A stretch of DNA of 64,000 nt from Plazaster borealis (lineage: Eukaryota; Echinodermata; Asteroidea; Forcipulatida; Labidiasteridae), in contig CM037472.1 in the NCBI GenBank assembly GCA_021014325.1, positions 1,612,001 through 1,676,000 on the forward strand. The letters are read 5' to 3'. A program made the translations under genes and the position numbers. Of this stretch, positions 1 through 11,344 are shown piece after piece (within the stretch, counting starts at the first letter, position 1; each line of letters begins with the position of its first letter). A model generated the notes under the pieces. That model saw only the letters and a list, made by a program, of their open reading frames with translations. It was not told the DNA's origin and searched no databases.

Positions 1-512
1 AAAATAAATTACGTTTGATGGAAGCGAGTGGTGTGCTTGAGGGCTGACGCCACAGCATAGGGAATACACGTACTTATTATCTGAGCAGGCGAAAATATAC
101 AACCACGGGAAGAAAAGAGGAACGAGAAGGGAAAAAATGCCGGTTTTCCATGAGTCACTGCGGCGAGAAATCCAAGGTCCCCACGTATTTTCAATCTACA
201 CAAACACATCGTGTGATATGTTGATGTATTAAGCACAATTAGCGTCTATATGGGAAAAGGTGGTGCGGTATTTTGCAAGAGATCAAACATGGCGGAGGTT
301 CACTAAGCAGGGTGATCATATAAGGCAAAGAAGATGTAATTCTTCTCAAAATGTTCTCTTTATTACTTAGATTTACAATTTTATCTCGGTTATTTTTGGA
401 AATATAAATCCAATGTCTTCTCATGGGATATCACAATAATTTGATGAGCTAAAAGTAGCCGGACATTTTGGAAAATAATCCATTTATAATTGGCTTGCAT
501 TACTACCTAGGT
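1..512. other. No gene recognised
   Basis: Short frames here have no known domain, splice context or codon signature. No repeat was recognised. Confidence 0.5.
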
Positions 513-689
513 CCAAATTCATAGGGCTCTATAAGCACAAAAGCAGCTAAGCACACAAACCATTTTGCTAAACCAGATTAAGGTTACCAACCAAAACACC
601 ACGTAACATGTACAATTTGTGACTGGTTTCCTGCATTCTTTTTGCTTAGCAGTTGTCAAGCAACTATTGTCTGTCTAAGCAGCTCTACT

Positions 690-889
690 CTAAAAACTCC
701 GGGTCCTGACCCATATCTAGGAGACTGGCCAAGATTCTAGATTTTAACTCGGATTCTGCGTCAGTTTGACCCATTTCTGGGTCATGTTGACGCAGAATCC
801 GGGTTACACTGACCCAGAATTGGGTCACGGGCCCTGGGACTCGGAACCTGATCAAGTCTGACCAAGAAGTTTTTAGAGAATACGAAAAA
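690..889. mobile_element. GGGTCA-family MITE (E2)
   Basis: AAAAACTCCGGGTCCTGACC ... TGACCAAGAAGTTTTTAGAG, about 200 bp. Confidence 0.7.
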
Positions 890-923
890 AGGCCCTGTTC
901 TGTTATACATTGTCTCACACTCA

Positions 924-1451
924 TTAACAACGCCTATAACACTACAGTGGTAAACATATGAAATAGACCGCGAATAAATTGTGGCATTTCTATAGATTGC
1001 TGATATCAAAGAGGGTCTCCAAGGTCAAATTCAGTTTTGTGATGCACTCATTATCTAATAGATGGAGTCCATATGGGGAATGTAGAAATAATACAAGTCT
1101 CTAACCTCACGTTAAAATGGTGTGAAATGCCAATGTAATTGATACCCTTCAAATGCATTTTTTTGTAAACATCCACAAAACGTTTGATGGCGTCACATTT
1201 CAAACGTGTGGTCTGTACATGTTTGTACGGAGAATTTAAAAATCAATTCTGAATTTTGATTAGATTACTTCAAAACGGCATTGAATTTGACCTTATTAGT
1301 TGCGCAGAAATTCCTCCTTGAAGGCAGAGCCATTTGATTTTGATATCCAATGACGTCATGTTTCAAATGTCATCCTGAAAAAGTATCAAATAAAATGACA
1401 TTTTACACCATTTTAACGTGAGGCTAGAGACTTGTAACTTTTCCGCCTTAA
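924..1451. repeat. Copy A of a 0.5-kb direct duplication bounded by TTAA
   Basis: Begins TTAACAACGCCTATAACACT and ends at TTAA 1448-1451. Copy B starts with the same bases at 1849. It contains inverted arms of about 31 bp (CAAGTCTCTAACCTCACGTT near 1096, complement near 1416), so the duplicated DNA is itself part of an inverted-repeat element. Confidence 0.8.
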
Positions 1452-1852
1452 AGGTATCGTACACGTTTGGTAATGACTTAAAGGTATCGTACACGTTTGG
1501 TAATGACTCAAAACAAATATTAGCATAAAAAACTTACTTGGTAACAAGCAACGGAGAGCTGTTGATAGTATAAAACATTGTAGGAAACGACTCCCTCTGA
1601 AGTAACGTAGTTTTTGAGAAAGAGGTAATTTCTCACTAAAATAATAACAACTTCTTGCAAGAAGTTTTTATTCCCATCTGAAAGCACACAAATTTGTACA
1701 ACAAGGGTGTTTTTTCCTTCATCATTTTCTTGCAACTTCGATGACCAATTGAGCCCAAATTTTCACAGGCTTGTTATTTTATGCATATGTTGGGATACAC
1801 CAAGTGAAAACACTGGTCTTTGACAATTTCTAAACGTGTTCAGTGCCTTTAA
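1448..1852 (-). mobile_element. TTAA MITE, family E1
   Basis: TTAAAGGTATCGTACACGTT ... CGTGTTCAGTGCCTTTAA. The first 30 bp occur twice in tandem (1448-1477, 1478-1507), each starting TTAA. Family E1: about 375 bp, ends AAAGGCACTGAACACGTTTGG, with a central CTTCTTGCAAGAAG palindrome. TTAA targets suggest Kolobok or piggyBac ancestry (inference). ORFs across E1 copies are not genes. Confidence 0.85.
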
Positions 1853-2795
1853 CAACGCCTATAACACTACAGTGGTAAACATATGAAATAGACCGCGAAA
1901 AATTGTGGCATTTCTATAGATTGCTGATATCAAAGAGGGAATCCAAGGTTAAATTCAGTTTTGTGATGCAATCATTTTCCAATAGATAGAGTCCATATGG
2001 GGGAATGTAGAAATAATACAAGTCTCTAACCTCACATTCAAATGGTGTGAAATGCCAATGTAATTTATACCCTTCAAATGCATTTTTTGTAAAAATCCAA
2101 AAAACGTTTGATGGCGTCACATTCCAAACGTGTGGTCTGTACATTTTTTGTACGGAGAATTTAAAAATCAATTCTGAATTTTGATTAGATTAATTCAAAA
2201 CGGCATTGAATTTGACCTTATTAGTTGCGCAGAAATTCCTCCTTGAAGGCAGAGCCATTTGTTTTTGATATCCAATGACTTCATGTTTCAAATGTCATTC
2301 TGAAAAAGTATCAAATCAAATGACATTCTAAAGGCACTGAACACGTTTGGAAATTGTCAAAGACCAGTGTTCTCACTTGGTGTATCCCAACATATGTATA
2401 AAATAACAAGCCTGTGAAAATTTGGGCTCAATTGGTCATCGAAGTTGCAAGAAAATTATGAAAGAAAAAACACCCTTGTTGTATAAATTTTTGTGCTTTC
2501 AGATAGAGGAACAAAAACTTCTTGCAAGAAGTTGTTATTATTTTAGTGAGAAATTACCTCTTTCTCAAAAACTACGTTACTTCAGAGGGAGTCGTTTCCT
2601 ACAATGTTTTATACTATCAACAGCTCTCTGTTGCTCGTTACCAAGTCAGTTTTTATGCTAACATATATTTTGAGTGATTACCAAACGTGTACAGTTCCTT
2701 TAACGTGAGGTTAGAGACTTGTAATTTTCCCCCACTTTCATGAGGACTCTGTCTATATTGAAAAACGAGTGCACCACAAAACTGAATTTGACCTT
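1849..2795. repeat. Copy B of the duplication, with nested TTAA MITE
   Basis: Repeats copy A from TTAACAACGCC and is interrupted at 2328-2703. It continues beyond copy A to a complementary far arm (CACAAAACTGAATTTGACCT at about 2774-2793), so copy B looks like the more complete element. Confidence 0.75.
2328..2703 (+). mobile_element. TTAA MITE, family E1, nested in copy B
   Basis: Full-length. The right boundary TTAA 2700-2703 continues into CGTGAGGTTAGAGAC. Copy A has the unoccupied TTTTAACGTGAGGCTAGAGAC at about 1412-1432. Confidence 0.85.
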
Positions 2796-3223
2796 GTAGA
2801 ACCTCGTTCTAATTTACTAGGTATTAAGCCATCATTTCATGATCAAATAAACGAAAGATGAGACGATTGAATTTTCTCCACATCAGTAATGTGTCTCGCA
2901 CATTCATTAGGCCCGAGGCAGAAGTCACTACGTGTTGCTGAATGACTAAATCGTAGGTGCTCAAATCACATGGGGTGTAAACTGAAACCCCTAAAACATC
3001 ACCATGCAACGGAGTCGAGGGGAAACTGATATTCATATGCGATCTAGTCTAGGCGTGCTCTTGCATTTGGAAGTTACTTTAACATGTCTAAATGTGACAT
3101 GCCCTGACAACCTTCAAAACATTGGCACTTCATATCCCGACATTACCTTTTAGAGCAGAGACCTGCTTTATTAGCATGGACAACGAGTGTGGCATGGAGA
3201 CGCCATTATACTATAGTAGTTGG

Positions 3224-3420
3224 TTAAAGGCACTGAGCACGTTTGGAAACTGTCAAAGACTAGTGTTCTCACTTGGTGTATCCCAACATATGCATAAAAT
3301 AACAAGCCTGTGAAAATTTGGGCTCAACTGGTCATCGAAGTTGCAAGAAAGTGATGAAAGAAAAAACACCCTTGTTGTACAAATTTGTGTGCTTTCAGAT
3401 AGGAATACAAACTTCTTGTA
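3224..3420 (+). mobile_element. E1 MITE, 3' truncated
   Basis: Starts TTAAAGGCACTGAGCACG and stops after AAACTTCTTGT, where a different repeat (ACGGCAGGTATGTG..., family E3) begins. Confidence 0.75.
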
Positions 3421-3740
3421 CGGCAGGTATGTGATGGGACTGTGCCTTTGATGATACAAGTATTGAATCTGGCACACAGTCAGAGAATGCCATGAGAAAG
3501 ATACGTTCCTATAGAAAGTGTCAATGTAGATTTGTCCTTTGAAAACAATAAAGGTAGAACAACAAGCAATGGCAGCCATTATAAAACAATTGACAAAATT
3601 TTTCCAAAATACAAATCTGCCATGGCCCTCTAGCCACATATTTCCCCTATTTGCCTCACTATTAGGTGAGATTCTACCTCTCGAAACTTTATGGTGTTAT
3701 CTGAAATCTTATTCTAATGTTGAGAACACCATGTAATGAA
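3421..3740. repeat. Dispersed repeat E3
   Basis: Shares ACGGCAGGTATGTGATGGGA and GTGCCTTTGATGATACAAG with 27240-27282 and 41549-42352. Confidence 0.6.
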
Positions 3741-4104
3741 AGTATGTCCTCCTCTCGATTCGAAGGAACATGGCGGCAACAATGACACCCAGGCCGTGTC
3801 TGACTTGACGGCTTTGGCAGTGGCTATGGCTAGCTGGGAAAAAATCCCATTCTTCAGCGTTGCAGCCAACGGACATATAGCCGTAGCCGACGTCACTTAA
3901 TTCAAACACGGTCCCAGACTACGACGAGGTGACACAGTGAGCGTGTGAATTATAACAGAGGGGTTTCGGAAACCAATATGCAACGGTTTGCATTTTGAAA
4001 CTGAAGTTTCCGCTCAACATCGGAACAAAGCTTTTCCTTGGAACTGTAGAAAGTGTTTTGCTGTGAAACATGGACAACAACAACAAGAACTCAAAAGTCC
4101 CTAG

Positions 4105-4443
4105 ATGGTTGTTACACTAGGTTTGCCAAGGTCAGCCCTTGATGTAAGTTGGAAAGACAACATCCCTAATACAGTTTTGTACGGACATCTACCTAAAATC
4201 ACTACAAAAATCTGGAAAAAGGAGACTTTGCTGGACATTGCAAGAGAATTACGGATCAAGGGTGTCAGATTTGGTGCTGTGGTAACCAACACACGGAAAG
4301 ATGAGCCGAGAAAGGCCAAAACAAAAAACATCAACCAACTTTGTGAAGACTCCAACCTGACCTGTGAGGACATACGCAACTGTATGCATGCCAAGAACAT
4401 TTGGAAAGCCATCACAAATGTCCGGTGGAAGCCGTTGGGATAA
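4105..4443 (+). pseudogene. LINE reverse-transcriptase C-terminal fragment
   Basis: An open stretch of 112 codons. The first part (LDVSWKDNIPNTVLYGHLPK) resembles the region after the RT domain in non-LTR retrotransposon ORF2, and the end (LCEDSNLTCEDIRNCM...W) resembles the ORF2 C-terminus. The fingers and palm of the RT are absent, so it is a 5'-truncated copy. It could be a chimera of two fragments. No function is expected. Confidence 0.5.
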
Positions 4444-4449
4444 ATCAAA

Positions 4450-4940
4450 ACTATAGGTTTTCCCGGTCAATTAAAAAAAATCCATTCATTTTAACACCCG
4501 GCTCATTCAATTTCGTTTGAAATGAATGCTCCGTTGAATCAGCATTCAATGGTCAAAAGGAGTAGTTCAATTTCACCAGTTTACCATTCACTGGTCAAAT
4601 AAAATCATTCAATTTCATTGGGCCGCAAGACTCAATCAATTTCGTAACAGCCAGCAGCATGAGCTGGTCAACCATTCAATTTCATCAAGTGTAACAAGGC
4701 AGCAGAATTTCACCTTAAGAATGGTCAAAGTGTAGTCTTGAATGCCTATAAATGAAATAGAATGACTGAAACGAATCTGAATGAGAAAAACGAAATCATG
4801 TGTGCACGAAAACGAAATTGAAGGCATTAATATAGCTAAAAAGAACCCCTAGTTTGAGTGGATGAGGGGGGAAATGCATGAATTTGAATGAATGTTAATG
4901 AAATTGAATGATTTTTTGCTGAAATTTGACGGGGAATTCT
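4450..4940. repeat. AT-rich inverted repeat with ATTCAATTTC motifs
   Basis: Five or more ATTCAATTTC-like motifs at 4499-4690, with complementary GAAATTGAATGA at about 4900. The end TAGGTTTTCCCGGTCAATT resembles a piece at 10336. Probably a decayed MITE. Confidence 0.45.
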
Positions 4941-5107
4941 GAAATATATCCATTACAAGATGGAGGGCTTGCAGGGAAGTTTAGTTATCAAACATTGTTT
5001 GCTATTAGCTTTGAGTAAACACAGTACAGTTAGTATTATGGCAACCGGTCTTGATGCTGAGTTTCGTGACGTACGAGCATTCACCTGTTGCGCTTCCTTC
5101 AAACAAC

Positions 5108-5495
5108 TTGAAGGGATTGTAAACATTTGGTAATTGGAACCCACTGTTTGTTTCAATCCTATATAGTTGTAGATATATACCATAAAACTCTAACCTGTGG
5201 TTTCATTTCAAAAGGTGGTAGCGTTTTTGAGATATTGCCGAAAATATGGAGCGGTTACGTCCACGAATGAAGAATAATTTGCATTGGAATACACACTCTG
5301 AAAAGCGTTAATACGGACGTAACGCTTCGCAGATTCAAATTTTGGGGGATAAAAGGTGATATCAATTTCCATGACCGCAGTACTTCGAAGTGAAAGTTTC
5401 TCAAAATGCATTGTACTATCCAAAGCTGTTGTACTTCTTACCAAGTACGTTTTTATTGCCATTAATTTTCAGAGTCATTACCAAAACAGTACCTC
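5108..5495 (-). mobile_element. E4 MITE, decayed
   Basis: Shares CGCTACCACCTTTTGAAATG (complement), the GTTACGTCC segment and the end CATTACCAAAACAGTACC with E4 copies at 21471, 28040 and 57060. Confidence 0.6.
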
Positions 5496-8279
5496 ATTTT
5501 TGTCTTGTAGCTTTAGAATAGTGTGACATGTATTTCATGGGCATTTATCATAATTTGGGTACACATTACAATATTAACTAAGACTTTAAATTTGAATTGA
5601 TTCCATTTCTTTGGCTAAGGCCGGGAATTTGACGAAATTGTTACACCATTTGATTTGTTTACGTGACGCAAATTATACAAAATAAAGACAAAAGAATACT
5701 CCACGTCCAATTAAACACAACACATTTTAAAACGGTCATTACTTCTTGATTAGAGGCAAAACTTCACAATTGATTATCACTATTTGTTTTGTTTATTTGT
5801 AACAACAAAATGGATAATTCACATTTTGTTTAAATTAAAACATATTGACGGTGCTCAATATGGAAGAAACATAATTCGTTCTTATGGCGACTCACAATTG
5901 TAAAAAAAATACCGTAAGTTTCCGAATTTAGGTCATTTTCAATATTTAGTCATATTCAAATCGTCTATTACTCTCTGTCACACATTAGTACATTCACCCT
6001 ACACATTATGCATTCATGTTTTTGCCCTTATTTTCAATTACTTCATTTCGATCTGCCGATCTGTGTGGCCAATATACAATAAGTCAGCAATAAACGTGGC
6101 CAGAATGCGCTTTGGCTTAATGTCAGACAGTCAACAAGGACTGCCACACCAAACCTGTTGAATACAAACTCTGAATTATACCATGCTCGAAATGTGGCAG
6201 ATGGTATCCTCAATTAATCCCATACTTTAACAAACTATTTTCCTCTTGTACAGAAGTCCCCCCTAAAATCCTCCAAGGAATTCCTGAGATTCCAAGCACA
6301 CAATGAAGACACAATAGGAGATGTACACCATGCCCCATATCGAGCACCAAATGCTCTGAATATGAAGATAACTTGATATCGAATGTGTCCCTCGATATAA
6401 CATATACAGCACAACAATTTAATAAAACAAAGAAAACAGGGCACAACAAATTGTTTAACAAAATGTGAAGGCCTTTGCTCACTCGAGAATTTGTTTACAG
6501 GCAACTAAGAGACGACCAACTGCAGTGTATACCAAGATGTAATAGAAACATAACGGCAGCGCATGAGACATGTTGAACAGTGTCTTACCTCCAAGTGAAT
6601 TATGTTAACATTTTAAATGTGAAGGTTTTTTCTTCTTCAAGGATAGTGCCTTGAAATTTTTAATCTGTGAATTGCCTTGTATGATATGGCCCCTATAGCA
6701 GTCCAACAATGTATAGAGCTATCCTTCGATATAAATCCCTTCTGCAGGGTTCAGTCGAAGGAAGGTGAGGAAGAGATCGCCTTGGTATGAGGGGGGGGGG
6801 CACACAACTCGATCAGTTGGACATTTTGGCGGGACACTAATTCTCATAAACTGCCCTAAATCGACGGAAATGTCATGAGTTGGTTTACATAATCATCAGT
6901 ATAGTGTTCAAAAACAAGCTCCAAGAATATGAGAAAACTGATTGAGTTTTCTCCGCGCAATCATCAGCCACGACATGTAGAATAATATCCAGTAAATTTG
7001 TATCCGTATTTTTTTATGGATTGTTATTTCGATAGGCCATGATATTTCCCCTGAGACTTACTAGTAAAACCTTCAAATAAACGCAAGTCTAGGTTTAGGA
7101 TTATGACTAAGTAAACAGTACATGGAGGTATATATGGCTCAAGAGGAACTCGTATGAGAATGATAATGTCATGTTGCTCTTCATGATATCGCTCCCCTGG
7201 TTGGAATGTTTACATTATGTTTGCCACCGAAACTCTTGACACAAAAACACAATACATGCATCAAACACGTGCGTCATCGTTTCCTACAAAGTGACAGTAT
7301 CATTTTGATCAAATTGCCGTTTCGTGGAACGTGCAGGGGAATTGTGTCGCGGGAATTATAAGCCATTGGGTCTTAAAAAGAAAATGTGAAAGTATTCAAG
7401 ATGATTGTATTAACTCACCTCAACGGAAGGAGGTTGTACATTGTTCGTCATTGCCTTACTCGTAAGACGATGGTCATTGTTGAGCTGGGTACCCACAGCA
7501 TCCACACCGCAGCTTCATCTGTGATTTTACCGGCACTCGTTTACGCGAGCAACGTACCACGTTAAATTCACCTGACGTATACGCTAATCACGAAGAACTC
7601 CCCTCATTGTGAAGACGGTTAGTGGATGGTGTGTACAACAAACCTAGCGATGCTATAGAAGACGAAACCCCGCCCTTATACCACCATCATCATGCCTAAC
7701 ACTGCGAATACATGGCATTAGTATTGACACATTATACGATGAGAAGGGCAGTCTTAGCGATGCCAAACTCAATTTCCTCAACAAACAAAATCTCACGTGC
7801 AGAGGCGTCAGCTCGTCCCTTCTGCCACATGATGTAGCGCTATTTTGAATACATGGCTACCCGTTCGTACAGTCCCGCCGTCAAGTGTGAAATTCAAACT
7901 GCCTGTCCAGCCAGTTTTGTTTGTCTCCTCCAATTTGAGTCTTGTATGAATTATTCATTATGATCCTGATTTGAATAATGACCCCCCCCCGCATGGATCA
8001 TGGTCATTAATCACAATCAGTTCTACATTGATGTCATAAACTAGGCAATTATTTGTATCATGTTATCAGGTGGGGATATTTATAATTTGAATTGCGCGCT
8101 ATCGCCGATGTTATAACAAACGCAACCACCGTGCACCGGCTAGTTAGATTTAAACCATAATCGATTAAAGGCAGGTAAACGTTTTACCGGTTTTAAGGAA
8201 TCGATTGATTGGATGTTGTTGACTGACCGTTGACCTTAGCGGTGAATCTTCAATTCACACCCATTTAAATTGATCTGGT
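5496..8279. other. Mostly unique non-coding stretch
   Basis: Apart from the E7 repeat (6220-6365) and a poly-G run near 6790, I see no gene or recognisable repeat. Conserved regulatory DNA cannot be excluded. Confidence 0.5.
6220..6365. repeat. Dispersed repeat E7
   Basis: ATTTTCCTCTTGTACAGAAG ... ATTCCTGAGATTCCAAGCAC ... CGAGCACCAAATGCT. Related copies at 20240-20405 and 30955-31225. Confidence 0.6.
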
Positions 8280-8755
8280 ATGTCAGGAGTATGTCAAGAT
8301 TGTGATTGGTCAAAGTGTCATCCTGTTGAATATAATGAATATTCATTAATGTGAGAAGTCGGCTATAACTGAAAGATCCGTGGGAGGAGCCTATCCGTCT
8401 AGGTTACTTTCCATGAATTGTTTCACTTATCTGTATACAAACAACTTGGGTATATCAATGTTGTGATTGGTCAAAGTGCCATCCTGTTGAATACAATGAA
8501 TATTCACCAGCTATATAACCGAACGGTTCGTGTTTAGTGGGAGGAGCCTATATCCCGGCAAGGTTATTCTAGTTTCCATGTTTCACTTATCTGTATACAA
8601 ATAACTTGGGTATATCAGTGTTGTGATTGGTCAAAGTGCCATCATGTTGAATACAATGAATATTCACCAGCTATATAACCGAACGGTCCGTGTTTAGTGG
8701 GAGGAGCCTATATCACGCCAAAGTAATTCTACTTTCCCTGTTTCACTTATCTCTG
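8280..8755 (+). repeat. Three tandem 160-bp units with ATTGG and TATATAA motifs
   Basis: GTGATTGGTCAAAGTG starts at 8302, 8463 and 8623, a period of 160-161 bp. Units two and three also carry CTATATAACCGAACGG about 45 bp later and GTGGGAGGAGCC. The first unit is more diverged. No transcript is implied. Confidence 0.8.
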
Positions 8756-9159
8756 TTTGCAAAACAAACTTTTATATTATTTGAAACAGTTTTTTAAATG
8801 ATACGGCGCCATCCTCATAATACTTACTGATTGGCGAGAGTGCACCACACAACCAGACATTGCTTTATAACGAGGGATGGTTGTCTTAATGCAAATGTTT
8901 TCAGTTAAGTTCTGGTTAGATGGAGACACATAAAGGGCGCCACCAGCCCATAAATATTGTTATTATTATGTCATTTTAGTTAGAATTTTTATTAAACAAA
9001 TGTTCGGATAAAAGGTAGCAGTGGAGTCGACCTATTTTTCAGAAAATACAATTGGTTTTTCTTTAGTTTATTTTCATATTGGGTTTTTCCCTCGTATTCC
9101 TTTTTAAATTTGTTTTGTTTAATTTATTTTGTTATCTAATGTATTTTATTATCTTTCAT

Positions 9160-9330
9160 AAGATAAGACATCTGCTCTAGCAATGCAAATGGGTTCGAAT
9201 CCCACCCGAGTGCCTGTGGATTTCTTTTTCACAGAACTCAGGAAAGTACTGAGTATACAGTGCTTAATACACATCGGTGTTAGGGTAATAAAAAAAAGAA
9301 TATTCTTTTTCCCGATGCAAAATTAAAATC
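9160..9330 (+). mobile_element. tRNA-derived SINE with perfect 13-bp target duplication
   Basis: A B-box-like GGGTTCGAATCCC is followed by a conserved-looking body (CACAGAACTCAGGAAAGTAC, then TGAGTATACAGTGC) and an A-rich tail. TATTATCTTTCAT occurs at 9147-9159 and again at 9331-9343. The 5' tRNA part is shortened. Confidence 0.8.
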
Positions 9331-9387
9331 TATTATCTTTCATTTTATTAATTATAAGTTAATATTTAGTTTAGGTGTTTGTACATT

Positions 9388-9617
9388 TTAAAAACTCAGA
9401 ATTGACCCAGATTCCTGGTCCCAGGAGGCTTGACTCATTTCCGGTCAGGCTGACCCGGAAAATGGTTTTAAAAAGGAAATTCAACTTGTTTTTAACTTGG
9501 ATACTGCGTCAGTTTGACCCATTTCCATGTCATTTTGACACAGACACTGACCCGGCAATGGGCCAGGCCCCACGGGACCTGCAGTCCGGGTTAATTCTGA
9601 CCCGGGAGATTTAGAGT
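9388..9617. mobile_element. GGGTCA-family MITE (E2)
   Basis: Inverted ends around AAACTCAGAATTGACCC and GGGTTAATTCTGACCC. Inside, GGTCAGGCTGACC (about 9446) is a palindrome of two GGTCA half-sites with a 3-bp spacer. Confidence 0.75.
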
Positions 9618-10377
9618 GTGTCATACAATGTTGGGTTTTCTTTGGTCGTCTTTGGAAGATAGTGGTTGTTCAATAATTTTATTTATTCACATCGGCTAAC
9701 CAATATCGCATGACTCAACATATTTGTCTCAAGTACGATTAGTATTTGACGTATTGAATTCACTTTTCCTAAAATGATTGTTTACTTTATAGGATCATTC
9801 TAAAGCTACTAGAATTTTCAGTCTCACTTAATCTCCAATCATTCTATTTGCCTGTAATAGAGGAGTATCAGCCTGTGCTACATGAAGTTAAACTATCAGA
9901 AGGGGTTACGCTACATGACAACGAATGCCTTTTAAACATTAACTTGCTTCAAGTCTTTCCTTTGCACAGAGACCTACCTCAGAACTTGTTTACTCCTTAA
10001 TATGATATGTGTGTCGACCACCCTTATTGTGTTAAACTGGTTGTCTGTCGAACAATATTAAATCATCTTTTTATTCCTCAAAGAAAATCGAGCCAAGAAT
10101 TTAATAAACCTTATTATGGACAGGGTTGGTAAGGGGACATGAGAAAAACAAAAGAGGGCGCTATAGTGAAAAGAAGTTGGTGGTTTGCCCTGATGAGCTT
10201 CTTGCCAAAAGAGGTGAAAGAACGGTCCAATAAGTATTAAAACAGTACGTGAGGGCCAGGTAGCTCTGCTTATAACACAAGACTCAGTGCCAGAGAGGTG
10301 GGATTCCAGACAACATAGAACAACACTTTAATATAGGTTTTCCCGGTAATTTTTCGGCAAATAAGCGGCTGATTTAC

Positions 10378-10535
10378 ATTGCAAAACCTGGGGTGTTATA
10401 ATTAACACCATGAGTGTTGTCACATATACCGAAAACAGAATCAAAATTTACACCATAGGGTGTTAAAATAACACTAATCTCTGCCAACACAATTACATTG
10501 GTGTTATTTTAACACCCCATGATATTAAATTTTGA
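10378..10535. mobile_element. GGGGTGTTAA-family MITE (E8), decayed
   Basis: GCAAAACCTGGGGTGTTATA ... CACCATAGGGTGTTAAAATA. Related to 22541-22748 and 42848-43057. Confidence 0.6.
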
Positions 10536-10636
10536 TTCCCTCTTGGTTAAAAGATCAACCAAGCCATCGGTCCCTACGATGATCTTCTCACCATTCTTGG
10601 AAAGCGGAAGCTAAAGTGGTACGGGCACGTCATCAG

Positions 10637-10714
10637 GGTCCAATTTCATGGCTCTGCTTACCGCGGAATTCTGCGCTTACATTATCACAGAATTGTGAGC
10701 CATGAAATTGGACC
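10637..10714. mobile_element. 78-bp CWG-type MITE (GGCCCAATTTCAT family, deletion form)
   Basis: Perfect 18-bp inverted ends (GGTCCAATTTCATGGCTC), flanked by CAG at 10634-10636 and 10715-10717, inserted in the LINE fossil. Confidence 0.8.
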
Positions 10715-10832
10715 CAGATCAGACGGACTTGCAAAGACCATCCTGCAGGGCACCGCAATGGCACCGTACCAGGCAGCAGGAAAAGAGGCAGACAAAAGAA
10801 GAGGTGGGAGGACAACTTCTGAGGATGGACAG

Positions 10833-11026
10833 GGCCCAATTTCATTAAAAGCACAAAAAGCAGCTATAAGCACAACAAACTTATGTTTAACACAATAAGA
10901 TTACCAGCTTAACTACCATGTCACATTTGCGATTTGTGACTGGTGTCTGGTATCCTACTCATTTCTGCTAAGCAGAAAACTGTTCAGCGATATTTTCTGC
11001 TTAAGCAGCTCAATGAAATTGGAACC
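10833..11026. mobile_element. CWG-type MITE (GGCCCAATTTCAT family)
   Basis: Begins GGCCCAATTTCATTAAAAGC after CAG (10830-10832) and ends ATGAAATTGGAACC. The right-hand target copy has decayed (CTT). It is inserted in the LINE fossil. Confidence 0.7.
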
Positions 11027-11199
11027 CTTATCTGAGCATCAGTGACCCTCAGAGAGCAGCAAGGGACAGGGACGGATGGAAAGAGCTGGTCCATCAAAAT
11101 ACATCTGTGGTGCCCAACGACCATATACAGTGGCTAGGGATAGATAGATATATGATTTTATTGCATCTTTGCCTGATCATGCTCCCTCTTCGCACAACT

Positions 11200-11344
11200 G
11201 CAAGAACTCGCTGCTTGAAAAGAAGTTTCATTCACACTTGTCCCCCTATGGAACAGTCTTCCAGTCTCTGTTGTTGGCAACATTACAGAGGAAGGGATTC
11301 AGTCTTTCAAATGCCGTGTGAATGAACACCTTCTTCTTACATAA
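11200..11344 (+). pseudogene. Second LINE C-terminal fragment
   Basis: One frame reads VSFTLVPLWNSLPVSVV then ITEEGIQSFKCRVNEHLLLT and a stop at 11342-11344. The LWNSLP...FK.R...HL pattern is the usual end of many LINE ORF2 proteins. Upstream frame slips show decay. Confidence 0.6.

Larger units (their letters stand above)
10554..11122 (+). pseudogene. RTE-like LINE 3' fossil interrupted by two MITEs
   Basis: Pieces in the same orientation read INQAIGPYDDLLTILGKRK, KLKWYGHVIR, then SDGLAKTILQGT and finally DRDGWKELVHQ. This is the post-RT C-terminal region typical of RTE/BovB-type non-LTR elements. Two CWG-type MITEs sit inside (10637-10714 and 10833-11026). Removing the first, with one copy of its CAG duplication, restores the reading frame across the site. 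There is an in-frame stop in the middle piece. Confidence 0.8.

Noticed and set aside
2422..2661. Recurrent frames beginning MGSIGHRSCKK... near 2422, 26632, 29264 and elsewhere
   Set aside because: They are the same stretch of the E1 MITE in different copies. Frame breaks differ between copies and the DNA is palindromic, so no protein is encoded.
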